Source: Sedimentibacter sp. MB35-C1 (GTDB lineage: Bacteria; Bacillota; Clostridia; Tissierellales; Sedimentibacteraceae). From it: a stretch of DNA of 64,000 nt. This document shows positions 25,011 through 34,353 of this stretch, piece after piece. The DNA is taken from contig NZ_CP133188.1 in NCBI RefSeq assembly GCF_030913635.1, positions 3,100,001 to 3,164,000 of the forward strand, in the 5' to 3' direction. The position numbers were made by a program, and so were the translations under genes. The notes beneath the pieces were generated by a model. That model searched no databases and had not been told where the DNA came from. It saw only the letters and a list, made by a program, of their open reading frames with translations. Positions within the stretch are counted from its first letter, which is position 1. Each line of letters starts with the position of its first letter.

Positions 25011-25958
25011 TTATTCTTCAAAGGTAATCTGTAAGCTCATCAAAAAAGCTCTCATAGCACAAGTCAATCTTTTGCCCCGCTTTTTATAAAAACAAATATC
25101 CCGCCTAATGTCTGAATCACCTATTTTGTAAAAAACAAGAGATGGATAAAAAGCAATATTTTTTATCAAAGTATCACTAATCAGCGCCAATCCTACTTCA
25201 TTACATGCCATATTAAAGGTTGTAACCTGCTGGCTAAAGGATAAAATAATATTAGGTTTTATATTTTCATTTTCAAATAATTTAACTGATTTTTTATATG
25301 TATCTGTATCAGGTTTCATAAATATAAAGGGTTCATTTTTGACAAGGTGTAAAGGTAATATTGGTGTTTTTTCTAATAAATGAATATTTTTCAATATATC
25401 ATTTTTCGTCAAACCATACGATTTTAATTGCTCATTGCAAGAAAACGATTCCGGTATAGCCAACAAAAGAGTTTCCGGTGTGTATTTAAATTCAACATAT
25501 TTCTTAGAATTTATTTCACAAGCATCGATCAGTAAATCGATTTCCCCACAATATAGTTTTTCCAGCATTGGAGAAATATCTCCTTCTACAATATTCAATT
25601 TTATATTTGAATATTGCGATCTAAACTTTCTAATCTCCTTTGGTAACACATACGAAATCATAAAATTGCTTCCCCCAATAGAAAGATTTCCTGTATTACA
25701 ATTATGAACATCTTCTAAATAGGCTTTAAAATCCGACTCCGCAGAAGAAATAGATTGCGCTACTTCAATATATTTCAATCCACATTCTGTTAATTTTATT
25801 GGATATGTACTTCTATCAAAAATAGGTTCTCCAATTTTTTCTTCCAAACGTTTTATTGTTGCGCTTAAAGAAGGCTGCGATATGTAAAGATTTTGTGCTG
25901 CCTTAGAGAAATTATGCGTTTTATAAACTTCTAATATATATTCTTTTGCAGAAAACAA
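25011..25958 (-). CDS. LysR-family transcription regulator
   Basis: A 315-aa LysR protein. The N-terminal winged helix contains FSKAAQNLYISQPSLSATIKRLEEKIGEPIFDRS, followed by a linker helix and a two-lobed substrate-binding domain (about 90-300). The start is a TTG with GGAGG about 8 bases upstream. It is divergent from the three-gene operon beginning at 26319, across a 360-bp gap, which is the usual LysR arrangement. It is therefore the probable activator of that operon, with a pathway metabolite as likely co-inducer. Confidence 0.87.
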   Translation of the reverse strand: MFSAKEYILEVYKTHNFSKAAQNLYISQPSLSATIKRLEEKIGEPIFDRSTYPIKLTECGLKYIEVAQSISSAESDFKAYLEDVHNCNTGNLSIGGSNFMISYVLPKEIRKFRSQYSNIKLNIVEGDISPMLEKLYCGEIDLLIDACEINSKKYVEFKYTPETLLLAIPESFSCNEQLKSYGLTKNDILKNIHLLEKTPILPLHLVKNEPFIFMKPDTDTYKKSVKLFENENIKPNIILSFSQQVTTFNMACNEVGLALISDTLIKNIAFYPSLVFYKIGDSDIRRDICFYKKRGKRLTCAMRAFLMSLQITFEE

Positions 25959-26318
25959 AAAAAAACCTCCTTTTTATTTCAAATCTTTTTTTGAATAATA
26001 TCATAATGTAGCATCTTTTTTTAATAATTTTATTTTATCAAACTTACGCTAGTGATACAACTTAATTATAACAGATCAATCTATTATCGAAAACTATGTA
26101 AAATATATAAATAAGCATCTATAAAATATATATACATATTTATATTATACAAAAACAAAGAGTTGTGCTAATCTGATTATATAAATTATAATAAAATTTT
26201 ATTTAATTTACTAAAATTTTTGCTTCTATTTGACTATAACATTCCATGGAAAAAACAACTATCAAAATAACATCCAAGCAAAAGTAACTTTCAAAAAGTA
26301 CAAGACTGGAGGTTTCGA
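25959..26318. promoter_or_regulatory. Divergent control region, LysR gene / catabolic operon
   Basis: About 360 bases of extremely AT-rich DNA. A T-N11-A LysR box and promoters for both directions are expected here. Several AT-rich imperfect dyads exist (for example around 26064-26090), but none stands out enough to assign. Confidence 0.4.
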
Positions 26319-27449
26319 ATGAAAATTAGCAAAATCATAATTAATCAATTAAAAATACCATTAAAAAAGCCCTATAAATTATCTAAAGAATACGGCACAT
26401 TGTTTGATTCTTCTATAATTGTTTTAGAAGTACATACTGATGAAGGTTTCATCGGTTATGGAGAATGTGATCCTTGGCCACTTTTTACAGGGGATACATC
26501 TGATACATGCACATTATTGCTAAGAAACATAATTTGTCCTTATTTAATTGGTAAGGATCCTACAAATATTAGAGAAATCCATAGATTAATGGATGCGCTC
26601 ATCTTGAACAATCACATTGCAAAATCTGCAGTTGATATGGCGATGTATGATATCACGGGAAAAGCAACAAATATGCCTGTCCATAAGCTACTTGGCGGTA
26701 AATTAAGATCAGAAATAGACGTTATGTGGTCTCTCGGTGGTGAAACCCCAGAGGAAAGCGTTGCAGACATTTTAAGAATAAAAGAAATGGGTTATCGTGG
26801 TTGTATGATTAAAGTTGGCGGTGAAGATTATAAATTAGACGCCGCTCGTACTATTGCAGCAAGAGAAGCAGCAGGCCCTGATTTTATGCTAAACGCTGAT
26901 GCAAACCAAGGTTGGGATGTAGATACAGCGATTCGTTATGGAAAACTGGTTAAAAATTGTGACTTAATGTTCTTTGAGCAGCCCGTTAAATATTGGGACG
27001 TAGACGGTCTTGCTAAGGTTCGTCGTGCTGTTTCTATGCCTATATCTGCTGATGAAGGAATTGTAAGTATGGCGGATGCAAGAAGATTAATTCAGGCTGA
27101 GGCTGTAGATATTTTCAGTATAAAAGTTACAAAAAATGGCGGTATTTTACCTGCTTCTGAATTATGCGAATTTTCAAAGGCAAATGGCATCAGACTCTTT
27201 TTTAACTCTATGATTGAAGAAGGCATAACACAAGCGGCCAGCTTAGCTGTTGGTGCAACTGCCTCAGCATTGGTACCCATGGGACATGCGTATTTCTCAG
27301 TTCAAAGAATGGCTGAAGACATTACAAATTTTAACAGACTAATCCGTCCAAATGGTACTGTTGAAGTTCCTGAATCACCGGGATTAGGTATCGAATTGAA
27401 CTATACAGCAATTCAAAAGTACAAAGTAGCACAATATATAGTTATATAG
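26319..27449 (+). CDS. Enolase-superfamily enzyme, mandelate racemase/muconate lactonizing group
   Basis: A 376-aa protein with the MR/MLE capping domain (1-120) and TIM barrel. Metal ligands appear in order: NADANQGW (Asp), FFEQPV (Glu), SADEGI (Asp). A second catalytic Lys is seen in FSIKVTKNGG and a Glu in SMIEEGITQAA, which gives the two-lysine arrangement of the MLE subgroup. The usual K-x-K on strand 2 reads M-I-K (GCMIKVGG), so only the second lysine is kept. The family abstracts the alpha-proton of a carboxylate (racemase, epimerase, dehydratase or cycloisomerase). RBS GGAGG. It is first in the operon with the symporter and opine-type dehydrogenase, suggesting an amino-acid derivative or sugar acid substrate. 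Confidence 0.82.
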   Translation: MKISKIIINQLKIPLKKPYKLSKEYGTLFDSSIIVLEVHTDEGFIGYGECDPWPLFTGDTSDTCTLLLRNIICPYLIGKDPTNIREIHRLMDALILNNHIAKSAVDMAMYDITGKATNMPVHKLLGGKLRSEIDVMWSLGGETPEESVADILRIKEMGYRGCMIKVGGEDYKLDAARTIAAREAAGPDFMLNADANQGWDVDTAIRYGKLVKNCDLMFFEQPVKYWDVDGLAKVRRAVSMPISADEGIVSMADARRLIQAEAVDIFSIKVTKNGGILPASELCEFSKANGIRLFFNSMIEEGITQAASLAVGATASALVPMGHAYFSVQRMAEDITNFNRLIRPNGTVEVPESPGLGIELNYTAIQKYKVAQYIVI

Positions 27450-27461
27450 GAGGTATGTAAA

Positions 27462-28883
27462 ATGAATATTACAACAATTGCAATTATCATTGCGACACTT
27501 TTTGTTATTATAGCAACCCTATTGCCTACATTCATCATGAACCGAAAGAAAAAAACTTCTGAAGAAGATTGGGCGGTAGCAAGTAGAAGCCTTCCAATGT
27601 TTGTCGTTATTGGTACACAATTTGCCAGTATCATGGGTGGAGGTGTATTAGTAGGACATGTTGCAAGCGCTTACCGCAATGGTGTTGGTCACATGGTTTA
27701 TGGCGTTTTAGTTTGCTCCCCCCTCTTAGTTATTATGTTAATCGCTAGATGGTTGAGACATAACAACTTTACAACGATCCCTGAAATTTTTGATAATTTT
27801 TGCGGTGAAAATAAAATTATTAAAGTAATTGCAGCGGTTATGACCATTATTGTTCCATTTGGTTGGGTAACATCACAAATTACAGCCTTTGGTAGCATTT
27901 ACTCAGAACTAACAGGCCTAAATTATAATACTATTTGCATAATTTTTGCTATAGTTAGCTTGCTATTTATAATGCCTGCCGGTTTAAAAACCGTCGCTTG
28001 GACAGACTTCATTTTTTCTTGCTTTATTGTAGTATTTATGATTGCAAGTTTACTTTATGCTACAAATATGGCAGGTGGAACAACAGGAATTGTTAACAAT
28101 GCAGAACCTCATTTAGTATCAATCGGCGGCTCTTTACAAAAAATAGGTTGGAGCACAATCTTCCTGTGGATATTTGCTATTCTTCCCGGTGGTGTTACAA
28201 ATCAATTATACTTCCAACGTGTATGTGCAATGGAAGATGAATCGAAAGTAAATCGCAGCCTATTTATTTCTTTTGTTGTATCTTTAATCGGTTTCACATG
28301 GGCAGTTTATATGGGCATTTCCATCAACTCTGTTAACCCTAATATTGCAGACAACGGTCAGACAGGCTGGTTCATGTCTCAATTACCTCTGCCTTTACTG
28401 GCAGCGTTTGCCGCGCTGGTTTTTGCAACATTAATGTCTACTGTAAGTAGTGGTGTACAATCTGCTGTAGTTAATATTACACGAGACATTATCCCCTCAT
28501 TTAAAAAAAATATTCCTCCTGAAAAGATGTTGCAAATTTCAAGAATGCTTTCAGGCGTAACAATGGTAGTAGCACTTTTAATGTGTCTTGTTTTTACAGA
28601 TACATTAGGATGGCTAACCGTAACCTACGGTTTCTCTGCAGCAACCTTGCTTTGTCCTATTTATGTAGGCTATGCGTTTCGCAATAAAAATTTCATTACC
28701 TCTAAAGGAATTGGCGCAAGCATGATAGCAGGGGCAATTGGTGCAACAACCGGTTTGATTCTTAAAACAACCATAAATTATGCTGCAATCGGTGTTTGTT
28801 TATCATTTATAACATTAATCGTTGTAAGTGCAATGACAAGTAAGGTATCAAATAAAGTAAAAAATTTAAACCTTAACAACTAA
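27462..28883 (+). CDS. Sodium:solute symporter (SSS family)
   Basis: A 473-aa integral membrane protein with about 13 hydrophobic helices and the SSS signature region (GVTNQLYFQRVCAMEDESKVNRS; EEDWAVASRSLPMFVVIGTQFASIMGGGVLVG at the start). It should import an organic substrate with Na+. It lies 12 bases after the enolase-superfamily gene with its own AGGAGG site, so its substrate is probably that of the operon. Family members take up sugars, amino acids, pantothenate, proline or carboxylates; the sequence alone does not say which. Confidence 0.85.
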   Translation: MNITTIAIIIATLFVIIATLLPTFIMNRKKKTSEEDWAVASRSLPMFVVIGTQFASIMGGGVLVGHVASAYRNGVGHMVYGVLVCSPLLVIMLIARWLRHNNFTTIPEIFDNFCGENKIIKVIAAVMTIIVPFGWVTSQITAFGSIYSELTGLNYNTICIIFAIVSLLFIMPAGLKTVAWTDFIFSCFIVVFMIASLLYATNMAGGTTGIVNNAEPHLVSIGGSLQKIGWSTIFLWIFAILPGGVTNQLYFQRVCAMEDESKVNRSLFISFVVSLIGFTWAVYMGISINSVNPNIADNGQTGWFMSQLPLPLLAAFAALVFATLMSTVSSGVQSAVVNITRDIIPSFKKNIPPEKMLQISRMLSGVTMVVALLMCLVFTDTLGWLTVTYGFSAATLLCPIYVGYAFRNKNFITSKGIGASMIAGAIGATTGLILKTTINYAAIGVCLSFITLIVVSAMTSKVSNKVKNLNLNN

Positions 28884-28915
28884 TTATTAAAATTTATAGA
28901 AAAAGGGTGATAAAA

Positions 28916-29989
28916 ATGAAAGAACATATTGCAATTATTGGAGCGGGAAACGGCGGTCAAGCATTTGCAGGCTACCTATCTTTGCACGGTCACGAAGTAA
29001 AAATATTTGATATTGTAAAAGAAACTGTTGATATATTGAATGAAAAAGGCGGCGTTTTAATCGAAGGCAACAGCAATATAACCGGCTTTGGAAAAATTGC
29101 TTTGGCTAGTACAGATATTGGCGAAGTAATGGAAGGCGCAAAAATAATTTTAGTAGTATTGCCGTCTCTTTACCACAAAGATATGGCAAAGAAAATGATG
29201 CCTTATTTAAAAGATGGCCAATGTGTTGTATTAAATCCCAACGCATCATTGGGTACTGTTGAATTCAAGAAGCAGCTGGATGATTTAAATTGTACCGCAA
29301 ACATTATGTTAGCTTGTACTGCGACTTTATTGTTCGCTTGCCGTGCTGTAGAAGTTGGACATGTTGTAATAGCAGGTCAAAAAACAAGTTTTACTGCATC
29401 TACATATCCTTCCAGCAGAAATGAAGAAGCAAAAAAGCTCTTTGCAGGTATATTGCCTCAATTCGATTTTTGTGAAGATATTATACGTGTAAGTTTAGAT
29501 AACTTAAATGCATTTATGCATCCTGGCCCTACAATCTTAAATACAGGTAGAATTGAATCTAAAACACCTTTTGAATACTATCTGGATATGACTCCAAGTC
29601 AGGCAAAGTTTGTAGAAAAGTTGGATGAAGAAAGGATGGCAATCGCTAAAGCTTTCGGAGTAAACTGCATAACTCTAAAAGAAGAATATTCAGATATTTA
29701 TGAAACTCATGGTGATACTCTCCACGAAGTTATTATTAATTGTGAAGGTTACCATGGAATCAAAGGTCAAACATCTTTGAATACTCGATACGTTATGGAA
29801 GACATTCCATGCTCTTTAGTTGCAATTCAAACAATGGGCAAAATTGCTGGAGTGCCTACTCCTTGTACGGACGCGATAATTGTAATTGCAAGAGCTATGA
29901 TTGATGGTATTGAAGAAGGTAGAACTCTGAAAAACCTTGGCCTTGAAAATGTATCCAAGGAAAAATTTATTGCAATGTGTAGGGGTTAA
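28916..29989 (+). CDS. NAD(P)-dependent octopine/nopaline-type (opine) dehydrogenase
   Basis: A 357-aa protein. A Rossmann domain opens with IAIIGAGNGGQAFAGYLSLHGHEVKIFD. The C-terminal helical domain has SLDNLNAFMHPGPTILNTGRIE, whose His matches the catalytic His of the opine dehydrogenase family. The ATG at 28916 is used because AGGGTG precedes it. Members reductively join an amino acid to a 2-oxo acid or run the reverse oxidation. In this operon the reverse (catabolic) direction, releasing an amino acid after uptake by the symporter, is a reasonable inference. It is last in the operon; a terminator follows at 30066. Confidence 0.83.
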   Translation: MKEHIAIIGAGNGGQAFAGYLSLHGHEVKIFDIVKETVDILNEKGGVLIEGNSNITGFGKIALASTDIGEVMEGAKIILVVLPSLYHKDMAKKMMPYLKDGQCVVLNPNASLGTVEFKKQLDDLNCTANIMLACTATLLFACRAVEVGHVVIAGQKTSFTASTYPSSRNEEAKKLFAGILPQFDFCEDIIRVSLDNLNAFMHPGPTILNTGRIESKTPFEYYLDMTPSQAKFVEKLDEERMAIAKAFGVNCITLKEEYSDIYETHGDTLHEVIINCEGYHGIKGQTSLNTRYVMEDIPCSLVAIQTMGKIAGVPTPCTDAIIVIARAMIDGIEEGRTLKNLGLENVSKEKFIAMCRG

Positions 29990-30065
29990 TTATCTAAAGC
30001 TTAGCATATTCTTCTATTTATAAAACAAAAAGTTTTTCAGCCTCCTTTAAGAATGAAAAACGTAA

Positions 30066-30104
30066 AAAGAAGGTTACCGTAATCTAATAGGTAACCTCTT
30101 TACT
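30066..30104. terminator. Bidirectional terminator
   Basis: GGTTACC and GGTAACC flank an 11-nt loop, with A-rich DNA before and CTCTTTACTTTT after, between the convergent dehydrogenase and NhaC-family genes. A weaker hairpin (GTTTTTCA/TGAAAAAC) precedes it at about 30032-30061. Confidence 0.75.
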
Positions 30105-30188
30105 TTTAAATTATTTGTACATATAGCTTTAGTGTACACACTTTATGCACTGGTATTAACCACCTGGTTTATCTTTTATCGGGGTTTT

Positions 30189-31808
30189 TTATGCTTCGAC
30201 TTTTGCCCTGTATATTTTCTGAACTACCACTAATGTTCCAATCATTAGAACAATGCCTATTGGTAATGCCATTACACTTTGTACAAAACCTGCGATAATG
30301 TATGTTACAAAGGAAACACCTGCAACTGTTAAAGCATAAGGAAGCTGAGTAGATACGTGATTAATGTGGTTGCACTGAGCTCCTGATGAAGCCATAATCG
30401 TAGTGTCTGAAATAGGTGAACAGTGATCACCACACACAGCGCCTGCAAGACAAGCCGAAATTCCTATAATAAGCATATCTGCAGATATAGTTCCACTCAA
30501 ATTTACAACAATAGGAATAAGAATTCCGAAAGTTCCCCATGACGTACCTGTAGCAAATGCGAGGAAACAAGCAACTACAAAGATAATTGCAGGCAAAAGA
30601 AGTTTAAGCGCAGCCGCACTTCCTTCTACAAGACCAGCCACATAAGGAGCTGCTCCTAGGGCACCTGTCATTGAAGATAACGTCCATGCAAAAGTTAAAA
30701 TAAGAATTGGCGGAACCATTGCATTAAATCCTAAGGTAATGCACTCCATAAAATCACTGAATGATAAAACTTTTCTTGCAACAATCCATATAAATATCAA
30801 AATCAATGATACCAAAGATCCCATTGGAAGACCAACTGAAGCATCGGATTTTGCAAAAGCTTCTACAAATGATGTTCCTGAAAAGAATCCTCCTGTATAA
30901 ATCATACCGATTATACTACATACAATAAGTATAATTACAGGAAGAACCAAGTCTATAACTCCACCTTTGTCTGAGCTTGCATCCGGAACTGCATTTTCAA
31001 ATGGCCTATCAGCAGTTGTAAACAAATCTCCCTTTTCTTTGGCGTTTTTTTCATGCTTAAGCATTGGACCGAAATCCATATCAGTAAATATAATGAACAA
31101 AATCATTACTATAGTAAGTAGTGAATAGAAGTTATAAGGAATAGCTCTTATGAATAATTCTAAACCATTGTAACCTTCTAAAACGCCTGATACTGCAGCA
31201 GCCCATGATGATATTGGAGCAATCATACATATTGGAGCAGCAGTAGCATCTATCAGGTACGCTAACTTAGCTCTTGAAATGTTATGCCCATCTGTCACTG
31301 GCTTCATAACACTACCAACTGTCAGGCAGTTAAAATAATCATCAATGAATATTAAGCAACCAAGACCAAAAGTAGCCCCCATTGCACCTCTTCTAGTTTT
31401 AATTTTTTTCTTAGCCCATTCACCGTAAGCTTTTGAACCTCCGGCTTTGTTCATAATTGCTACAATAATTCCAAGTACTACAAGAAATATAAGAATACCT
31501 ACGTTCCAAGAATCAGCTAAACTGGCAATAAATCCATTAATAATCATTGTATCAAGCGCATTAACCGGATTTCCGTTTGCTACAAGTAAAGCACCTACTG
31601 CTATACCTATAAACAATGAACTATAAACCTCTTTTGTAATTAATGCTAAGGCAATAGCAATAATCGGCGGCAGCAATGCCCAAGCTGTTGAATATACAGC
31701 TGGAAGTGTTTCTTCTGCTTCATCTGCAAATGCTACAACAGTGAACAGCATACTTATTATCATAACTAATGTAATTACAATAAAAATGTGTCTCTTATTA
31801 AAATTCAT
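30189..31808 (-). CDS. lysW: NhaC-family antiporter-like transporter, probable lysine transporter
   Basis: A 539-aa protein with an amino-terminal signal-like helix and about 12 further membrane segments. Typical NhaC-family motifs are seen (FIDDYFNCLTVGSVMKPVTD, ATAAPICMIAPISSWAAAVSG, FATGTSWGTFGILIP, GAVCGDHCSPISDTTIMAS). RBS AAAGGAG precedes the ATG. The leader contains a lysine riboswitch (32098-32256) and terminator (32043-32075). NhaC-type proteins under lysine riboswitches have been proposed by comparative genomics as lysine transporters (LysW). So the transported substrate is inferred to be lysine, rather than only Na+/H+. Confidence 0.8.
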   Translation of the reverse strand: MNFNKRHIFIVITLVMIISMLFTVVAFADEAEETLPAVYSTAWALLPPIIAIALALITKEVYSSLFIGIAVGALLVANGNPVNALDTMIINGFIASLADSWNVGILIFLVVLGIIVAIMNKAGGSKAYGEWAKKKIKTRRGAMGATFGLGCLIFIDDYFNCLTVGSVMKPVTDGHNISRAKLAYLIDATAAPICMIAPISSWAAAVSGVLEGYNGLELFIRAIPYNFYSLLTIVMILFIIFTDMDFGPMLKHEKNAKEKGDLFTTADRPFENAVPDASSDKGGVIDLVLPVIILIVCSIIGMIYTGGFFSGTSFVEAFAKSDASVGLPMGSLVSLILIFIWIVARKVLSFSDFMECITLGFNAMVPPILILTFAWTLSSMTGALGAAPYVAGLVEGSAAALKLLLPAIIFVVACFLAFATGTSWGTFGILIPIVVNLSGTISADMLIIGISACLAGAVCGDHCSPISDTTIMASSGAQCNHINHVSTQLPYALTVAGVSFVTYIIAGFVQSVMALPIGIVLMIGTLVVVQKIYRAKVEA

Positions 31809-32042
31809 TTTAAAATTCTCCTTTTCTGATGAGCAGGGTTATTTTTTTACACCAATACATTTATATGCAAAAAAATTGAGTCACCCTGACAAAGTATTTC
31901 TGCTAATTTTGATAAATCATGTGTCCTAAGCTGTATCCTAGGACCGTAATACTTATTTTCCCCTCCTAATATTCATTCCATCAAATATAATGCGTTAAGC
32001 AACTTCATTTTTCTTATTAGTAAATCTTACTCATTGCAAAAA

Positions 32043-32075
32043 TCAAAAAAATGCCATGAGTAAGACTCATGGCAT
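32043..32075 (-). terminator. Riboswitch expression-platform terminator
   Basis: ATGCCATGAGT, loop of 3, ACTCATGGCAT forms an 11-bp perfect stem followed on the minus strand by TTTTTTGATT. It lies between the lysine aptamer and the transporter gene, so lysine binding should end transcription here. Confidence 0.9.
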
Positions 32076-32097
32076 TTATTCCACATATTGCTTACCC

Positions 32098-32256
32098 AAA
32101 TGTATTCCAGCACTCCTCGAACAGTCGGGTAAACTGCTAAAGACAGTGCCATGTATTTTTTACATGACCCCAATGTATATAAATAATATACATTTCGGCG
32201 ACTGTACCTTTCCTTAATTAGTACTCTTTACAAGTCGCAGCCTCTGTAACACATTG
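32098..32256 (-). promoter_or_regulatory. Lysine riboswitch (L box) aptamer
   Basis: Read on the minus strand, conserved L-box blocks appear in order: ACAGAGGCTGCGAC, AAGAGTA, AGTCGCCGAA, TTGGGGTCATG, CACTGTC and GAGTGCTGG. The ends AATGTGTT and GAATACATT pair as P1, and the usual five-way junction can be drawn. It controls the NhaC-family gene at 30189. Confidence 0.88.
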
Positions 32257-32351
32257 TATTCAATTTAAGTAAATACTAACAGATATATCTGATAAAGTCA
32301 ATGCATATTATGTGATTAATTTTATCAAAACACTGAAGGAAAAATAAAAGC

Positions 32352-32384
32352 AGAGAAAAGTCCCTCAAACAATTGTCTGAGGGA
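32352..32384 (-). terminator. Terminator of the GGDEF gene
   Basis: TCCCTCA/TGAGGGA stem, extendable inward by AAACAATTGTC, followed on the minus strand by CTTTTCTCT. It lies 82 bases beyond the GGDEF stop. Confidence 0.7.
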
Positions 32385-32465
32385 ACATATAATATTCCTA
32401 TTAAATTAATTTGAAATCTCTATAAACTATTGATTTCAACCCATTTTTCGTGATGCAACTAAAAC

Positions 32466-33977
32466 TTATATGCTTATCGTGTTTTTCCCAAGCTGCTTAG
32501 ATTTATATAAAGCTAGATCAGCTTTATGAAGAAGATCACTTAAAGAGTTCTCTTGAAAATTACAACCTGCAATTCCGACACTGATGGTATAATAAATTTT
32601 ATGATTTAAGTATTGAACAATTCTTTCAGAAACGCTCTTTCGTAAATTTTCAGCAAAATCAAAAGCTTCCTCAATCTCCACGGGCAAAAGCACAACAAAT
32701 TCATCACCACCGTGACGCCCAAAAACATACTTTCCTTCCAAAAAGGCTTGTACTGTATTGACCAAGTCCCTAAGAATCATGTCTCCCCCAAAATGACCAT
32801 ATGTATCATTAATATTTTTAAAATTATCCAAGTCGATAATTATTGCAGATACATTAGGATTGCTTTGGGAATATTTTTGCAATTGCGAATAAGCTGTTGT
32901 CATACCTTCGCGGTTATAAATGCCAGTCAGAGGATCAAGCTCCGCACGTTCTTTCAATAATGTTATGTCGGTCAAAACAAGAACGTACCCGAAAAATCTT
33001 CCTCCAGACCTCTCCAGCGTATGACGGGCTAATGAAATATATCTTCCGCTTTGTGATTTTGGAAGTTCGGCAGGCAAATCATCAACCGAAATATATAATT
33101 TTCCGGGGTGCTTTGGTTCACCAAGTATGCGTTCCAAAATATTAGAACCAATTTCAAGAGAGTCGTAATAGTCCAAATCATTCATCAGTTCTGAGGCACG
33201 TCTGTTATATTCGATAACATTACCATTGTAATCAATAACAATAATCCCCTGATCAATAACTTCAAACACTTTATTGAGAGCTATCGGCGTGATTCCAAGG
33301 AATCCGCCACTGAGAACCGCGTAGAACAGCAGCACAACACACGGAAGGTTTAAAACCGATATCGGTATAATGATACCTATATCACTTAATACTGTAGATT
33401 GTACAGTTGCAATGACAAAAGTTGCAAATATACTTATGATAATCAGCCACAACGGACGCCGCAGATTATTTGATACAGACCTCACAAAAAGTATAAGAAT
33501 TACAACAGCTATCAAAGGAATACAGAAATTGAAAGCAACTAAGATTGACCCAATTGTTGTTGATTGAACAACAATTGCATGCCCGAACACAGTATCTGTT
33601 TGCAGTTCAACACTTATACGCATGATATGGTGGTATTGATCTGTAAAAATAAGAAGAACAGAAACTACTTGGACAACACTTATTATGTATGCAAGCACCC
33701 TCAATTTTCTATTTGCCGTGTATTCAATACTGAAATAAAATGTACACAGCGGAGTAAAAAAAACACCAATTTGTTGAATATTTCTTCCCCACAGCATCCA
33801 TTCAAATGTTGATGCATTGACCTCAATTAAATTTCCTATCACCCATACCATAAAAAATACAACCATGGCAAACAATGCTGGCATGCCCATGATATTAAAT
33901 TTTGCTCCTGTGTGTATTGCCAAAGCCATAAGCAACAAGCAAGAGGATATTAACAATATGTTTTGCAGTAACCCCAT
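32466..33977 (-). CDS. Membrane diguanylate cyclase (7TM sensor, PAS-like, GGDEF)
   Basis: About 503 aa. Seven hydrophobic helices (about 1-220) resemble the histidine-kinase N-terminal 7TM sensor region. A PAS-like domain follows (about 230-340, GIIVIDYNGNVIEYNRRASELM), then a GGDEF domain with the active-site loop FGRHGGDEFVVLLP, so it should make c-di-GMP. The usual RxxD inhibitory site upstream of GGDEF is absent (FLEGKYVFG), suggesting no product feedback. The ATG at 33977 is used because AAGGTGG lies 5 bases before it. It is monocistronic, with terminator at 32352. The ligand of the 7TM part is unknown. Confidence 0.87.
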   Translation of the reverse strand: MGLLQNILLISSCLLLMALAIHTGAKFNIMGMPALFAMVVFFMVWVIGNLIEVNASTFEWMLWGRNIQQIGVFFTPLCTFYFSIEYTANRKLRVLAYIISVVQVVSVLLIFTDQYHHIMRISVELQTDTVFGHAIVVQSTTIGSILVAFNFCIPLIAVVILILFVRSVSNNLRRPLWLIIISIFATFVIATVQSTVLSDIGIIIPISVLNLPCVVLLFYAVLSGGFLGITPIALNKVFEVIDQGIIVIDYNGNVIEYNRRASELMNDLDYYDSLEIGSNILERILGEPKHPGKLYISVDDLPAELPKSQSGRYISLARHTLERSGGRFFGYVLVLTDITLLKERAELDPLTGIYNREGMTTAYSQLQKYSQSNPNVSAIIIDLDNFKNINDTYGHFGGDMILRDLVNTVQAFLEGKYVFGRHGGDEFVVLLPVEIEEAFDFAENLRKSVSERIVQYLNHKIYYTISVGIAGCNFQENSLSDLLHKADLALYKSKQLGKNTISI

Positions 33978-34234
33978 AGACGCCACCTTAGATTAAGTAA
34001 ACAGTATTTGAAGTATTCGATATGTTTATCATTAAATTATATATTATTTCTACTACTCAAGCAAGAATATGTTAACGATTTTTTAAGCTGAATTTTATAC
34101 CTTTTCACCGGTTGCCACGTCTTTGACTACTGATGTACTCATTATTAACTCGTTTAAGTAATAACTGCAATTTGATGCCATTCACATTATCAATAATCTT
34201 GTCCAGTTCTTGCCTTCTTGTCCGGATAGGAAGC
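33978..34234. other. Intergenic region, possible short relic
   Basis: No gene with ribosome binding site. On the minus strand one frame (about 34230-34120) reads RRQELDKIIDNVNGIKLQLLLKRVN..., basic and helical. It could be a short relic of a DNA-binding or transposase gene, but it was not recognised. Confidence 0.3.
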
Positions 34235-34285
34235 AAAAAAGAGGCGAAGCCTATCGATATAAGCTGATCGAAGACTTCACCTCTT
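34235..34285 (-). terminator. Terminator of the AraC/GyrI gene
   Basis: A long stem (GAGGTGAAG with a second paired block, closing on CTTCGCCTC) is followed on the minus strand by TTTTTTGC, 70 bases beyond the AraC stop. Confidence 0.8.
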
Positions 34286-34353
34286 GGATTTCTTTATGTA
34301 GTTTTGCATTTATATTATTAAGTAAAAATTATACTCATAACTAATATTATCAA

